NCBI GenBank assembly: GCA_015494005.1
Contig: WGCB01000339.1
Coordinates: forward strand, 1-7,207
Length of the DNA: 7,207 nt
Direction: 5' to 3'
DNA from: Caldilineaceae bacterium
GTDB taxonomy: Bacteria > Chloroflexota > Anaerolineae > Caldilineales > Caldilineaceae
Positions 5,426 through 7,207 of the stretch are shown here, in pieces. Both the position numbers and the translations under genes were made by a program. A model generated the notes under the pieces. That model did no database searches, was not told where the DNA came from, and worked only from the letters and a program-made list of their open reading frames with translations. The first letter of the stretch is position 1. Every line of letters starts with the position of its first letter.

Positions 5426-7207
5426 ATGCAAAATACAAACTACGGCGCCCGTCCCCCGTTCTGGAGCAATCTGGGGAACCTGTTGGAAGGCTCTGCCGCC
5501 TCCATCGTGACCTTCGTCCTGGTTCCCATCCTGATTGTGGCGGCCCTGCTGCTGCCCCCAGTGAGCCTCCTGGACCGGATCCAGACCCTGCGCTACGTGC
5601 AGGTGGACGCCCAGGGAGCCACGGTGACGGACCCGGACGGCACCGCCGTCATCTTCCCCGTCCAGGCCCTGGACAAGCCGGTGCGGGTGGGGCTGAGCAG
5701 CGTCCCCCGGGTGGACTTCCTCAACGGCAGCGCCGGCGCGGAGCTGCGAGTCGCTGCGGAAAACCTGCCCTCCACCCTCATCCCCAAGAGCCCCTTCTAC
5801 CAGCTGGACATCCAGGGAGAGACGCCCCGGGAGCTCATCCTGAGCGTGCCCATCCCCAACGACAGCCAGCCCTACGAGACCCTGGACCTCTACACCTGGA
5901 CCGGGGAGACCTGGGAGTTCCTGCCCAACGTGGTCCTGGCCCAGGAGGACCGCATCGAATCCCGGCTCTTCAGCGACAAGCCGGACAATTTCATGGTGAT
6001 GCAGACCACCATCACCCCGCCCCGGGTGACCGCGGACATCGGCCTGGCGGCCCAGGTGCCCCCCAACGTGGACGGCGCGGTGACCCAGGTGGCGGTGGCC
6101 GGCCTCTACCTGCGGGGTGACGGGGCCCTGGACGGCGCGCTCCAGCCCATCCCCGCCGGCAACTACGAGATCGTTCCGGTCCTGCGCAACTGGCAGAAGG
6201 ACGTGGTGCGCACGGACCTGATCAACAACATGCTCATCGACCCAGGCCTCCAGGACAACCAGCTCAACGCCATCCTGGACCTGGTGACGGCCAACCTCTA
6301 CCCCGGCATCATCATCGACTACCGGGGCGTGGACGCGGAGCCGGTCGCCCGGGCCGATTTCGTCCGTTTCATCCAGCGCCTGGCCGAGCGGTTGCACGCC
6401 CCAGAGGTGAACAAGACCCTGGCCGTGCGGGTGGAGCCGCCCCAGCAGATCTCCGCGGAGGAGTGGAACACCGGCGGCTACGACTGGCGGGCCCTGGGCA
6501 AGGTGGTGGACCTGCTCATCGTCCCCGCGCCGGTGGATCCCCGGGCCTACCAGCCCAATGGCGAGATGGAGGCCCTGCTCACCTGGACCACGGACAACGT
6601 GGATCGGAGCAAGGTCCAGTTCGAGCTGCCCGGCTTCTCCGTGGAGCGCAGCGGGGCCTATCTGCTGCAGAAGGGCTACCAGGAAGCCCTGCAGCCTCTT
6701 CTGGGCCAGATCCAGGCCGAGGAAGGGGTGGCCGTGCCTGGGGAGCCGGTGGAGCTGACCCTGGACAATCCCCGGCTGCTCAGCCGGGTCACCTTCGATG
6801 AGTCCATCGGCATGTACTTCTACACCTACGTGGACGACCAGGGCTTCGAGCGCACGGTCTACATCGAGAACGCCAACAGCTTCGCCCACAAGCTGGCCAT
6901 GCTCCAGGGCTACAACGTCTCCAAGGCCAGCGTCCGCACCCTGGAATCCGGGGACGTGGATCCCCGCATCTGGGAGGTGGCCCGCCAGTTCCAACAGGGC
7001 GCGCTCCTCAGCCAGAGCGAGCCGGACCTGGCCGTGAGCTACACCGTCTACAACCCGGACGGCAGCATCCTGGCCCAGGAGACCCGCCCCCTGGAGGAGC
7101 CGGTCTACGCCTTCGTCGCGCCCCAGGGAGAGGGCAACCTCCACGTGGAGGCCAAGATCATCCAGGGCAACGCGCCGGTGAGCAATCCCCAGACCGTGGC
7201 CCTGGCC
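5426..7207 (+). CDS. Membrane-anchored GH18-fold protein, catalytically degenerate; 3' end beyond window
   Basis: The frame stays open from the ATG at 5426 to the right edge: 594 aa with no stop. GGAGGAG lies 10 bases upstream. A hydrophobic segment (about 25-45) predicts an uncleaved anchor or signal. Residues about 55-195 look beta-rich and are unassigned. Residues about 200-525 follow the GH18 chitinase/YaaH pattern. The strand-4 motif region is LYPGIIIDYRGVD (291-303), then a helix (FVRFIQRLAERLH), WNTGGYDWRALGKVVDLLIV (347-366), and the closing pattern TVYIENANSFAHKLAMLQGY (477-496) to DPRIW (512-516). In active GH18 enzymes the motif is DGxDxDxE or, in YaaH-like proteins, DFEG; here the catalytic Glu position is Arg300 and the leading Asp is Pro293. 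It therefore probably binds a glycan or peptidoglycan, or acts as a scaffold, rather than cleaving. Residues after about 530 look like the start of another beta-rich domain. It is transcribed divergently from the leftward cluster. Confidence 0.88.
   Translation, partial: MQNTNYGARPPFWSNLGNLLEGSAASIVTFVLVPILIVAALLLPPVSLLDRIQTLRYVQVDAQGATVTDPDGTAVIFPVQALDKPVRVGLSSVPRVDFLNGSAGAELRVAAENLPSTLIPKSPFYQLDIQGETPRELILSVPIPNDSQPYETLDLYTWTGETWEFLPNVVLAQEDRIESRLFSDKPDNFMVMQTTITPPRVTADIGLAAQVPPNVDGAVTQVAVAGLYLRGDGALDGALQPIPAGNYEIVPVLRNWQKDVVRTDLINNMLIDPGLQDNQLNAILDLVTANLYPGIIIDYRGVDAEPVARADFVRFIQRLAERLHAPEVNKTLAVRVEPPQQISAEEWNTGGYDWRALGKVVDLLIVPAPVDPRAYQPNGEMEALLTWTTDNVDRSKVQFELPGFSVERSGAYLLQKGYQEALQPLLGQIQAEEGVAVPGEPVELTLDNPRLLSRVTFDESIGMYFYTYVDDQGFERTVYIENANSFAHKLAMLQGYNVSKASVRTLESGDVDPRIWEVARQFQQGALLSQSEPDLAVSYTVYNPDGSILAQETRPLEEPVYAFVAPQGEGNLHVEAKIIQGNAPVSNPQTVALA

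Noticed and set aside
5327..7144. Long open frame on the minus strand opposite the GH18-like gene
   Set aside because: It is a mirror of high-GC codon bias: a His/Gly/Val/Gln-rich translation without domains. The plus-strand frame has a recognisable fold, a membrane segment and a ribosome-binding site.

Overview
The window is GC-rich bacterial DNA, roughly two-thirds G+C by eye, and densely coding. It holds five genes that I support. Four lie on the minus strand and run leftward, and one lies on the plus strand and runs off the right edge. Protein style suggests a Chloroflexota-type bacterium (Anaerolineae or Caldilineae): a long GH18-fold membrane-anchored protein, a COG4586/COG4587-type ABC exporter, and degenerate 7-8 bp repeats between genes. 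This placement is an inference from family resemblance; no marker gene is present.

Minus strand, in order of transcription: (1) 4979-3654, an unrecognised membrane-anchored helical protein of 441 aa; (2) 3519-2245, an M16-family protein of 424 aa that lacks the zinc-binding motif but keeps the Arg/Tyr pair, so it looks like the non-catalytic subunit of a two-subunit peptidase; (3) 2222-1203, an ABC ATPase of the COG4586 type, only 22 bases after the M16 stop; (4) 954-130, an ABC-2 permease of the COG4587/DUF990 type, 274 aa. The usual second permease of such exporters is not in the window and may lie just beyond the left edge.

Plus strand: 5426 to the right edge encodes at least 594 aa of a membrane-anchored protein with a GH18 (chitinase/YaaH-like) fold in which the catalytic glutamate is replaced by arginine.

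The 446-base divergent region (4980-5425) carries promoter-like sequences for both directions, including a perfectly duplicated extended -10 on the minus strand. It also holds an octamer repeat array and a leader hairpin before the plus-strand gene. The 248-base gap between the ATPase and the permease holds a compact three-way-junction inverted repeat, probably a small REP/MITE-like element, and another octamer array. The 134-base gap before the M16 gene holds four tandem heptamers. The repeat arrays share a CCAATC/GATTGG core.

The most striking point is that two of the five genes encode recognisable enzyme folds whose catalytic residues are missing. Both appear to be preserved as intact, full-frame proteins.
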